Part shown: positions 51,430 to 51,550 of the stretch, in pieces
Layout of the letters: every line of letters starts with the position of its first letter
Position numbering within the stretch: position 1 is the stretch's first letter
NCBI GenBank assembly: GCA_029882395.1
Contig: JAOUKT010000014.1
Coordinates: 1 to 51,550 of the forward strand
DNA length: 51,550 bases
DNA from: Gammaproteobacteria bacterium
Lineage (GTDB): Bacteria > Pseudomonadota > Gammaproteobacteria > SZUA-229
Reading direction: 5' to 3'
Program-made: the position numbers and the translations under genes
The notes under the pieces: model-generated
Databases searched by the model: none
What the model saw: the letters and a program-made list of their open reading frames with translations, nothing else
Told to the model about the DNA's origin: nothing

Positions 51430-51550
51430 GTGTCTGATTTAAATTTACCAATCTACTTTGATTATGCCGCCACCACTCCGGTTGATCCGCGTGTTGCCGA
51501 AAAAATGATTCAGTATTTAACACCGGATGGCGCCTACGGCAATGCCGCAT
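51430..51550 (+). CDS. iscS: Cysteine desulfurase IscS (5' part, cut by window end)
   Basis: The first 40 codons of a gene that runs off the window. GTG at 51430, behind AAGGG, starts [26 protein letters not shown], the well-known IscS N-terminus with YFDYAATTP. It is the housekeeping desulfurase supplying Fe-S assembly and tRNA thiolation. It is in the same direction and 31 nt after the first desulfurase, so the iscR operon likely carries both. Confidence 0.9.
   Translation, partial: MSDLNLPIYFDYAATTPVDPRVAEKMIQYLTPDGAYGNAA

Overview
The window looks like chromosomal DNA of a free-living, probably marine gammaproteobacterium. GC content is moderate by eye. It carries the Min system, ClpS/ClpA, IscR, CysE, UbiG, DeaD, an LpoB lipoprotein, NhaR/NhaA, a bacterial voltage-gated sodium channel and DsrC/TusE/TusA sulfur-carrier proteins. 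The Methylophaga/Cycloclasticus area of the Thiotrichales would fit, but that is a guess from gene content.

Layout. 1-890: a tRNA-Ser(UGA) followed by a 194-bp unit repeated about 2.3 times. Each unit begins with the same rho-independent terminator. A diverged relative with substituted stems follows. 931-8215 (minus strand): an apparent operon of a RoxA-like di-heme protein, a cytochrome P450 and two paralogous di-heme c-type cytochromes. This is the most unusual part of the window. 8769-15954: DinB-like and DUF2164 proteins, a diguanylate cyclase, a carbonic anhydrase, an unlisted 48-aa membrane protein, a Bax-inhibitor-1 protein, an HPF-like protein, a NaV channel and a VC0807-family protein. 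16235-18546: nhaR-nhaA, with two LysR-type palindromes upstream of nhaR. 18667-25164: deaD, a two-cysteine DsrC-like gene, a retropepsin-like protease, a MATE transporter with an apparent ATA start, and minCDE. 25465-32121: an SCP2-like gene, then Hpt-MoxR-DUF58-TgpA facing a response regulator/PP2C phosphatase, then a glycosyltransferase. 32177-34304: a TusE-like gene, a TusA-like gene, a TetR regulator and a DUF2064 transferase. 34353-37062: mtaD-ubiG-gph/mupP. 37318-42351: three lipoproteins (LpoB, COG3014, LPP20), mtnA and a TauE/SafE permease. 42752-46658: clpS-clpA, infA and an M23 peptidase. 46803-51550: an aminotransferase, a DUF2797 protein, cysE, iscR with a good type 1 IscR site, and two consecutive cysteine desulfurases. 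The second of these is cut by the window end.

How the genes work together. Most of the window is housekeeping: division-site placement, regulated proteolysis, envelope lipoproteins, sodium handling, and cysteine/Fe-S/thiouridine sulfur trafficking. The P450/di-heme operon is the candidate specialised system. Three exported c-type di-heme proteins belong to the family that contains rubber oxygenase RoxA and the Pseudomonas fatty-acid dioxygenase and diol synthase. They are encoded with one cytosolic P450 that keeps all its catalytic motifs. Oxidation of a lipid or polyisoprenoid, or oxylipin formation, is the simplest hypothesis. The sequence alone does not show the substrate.
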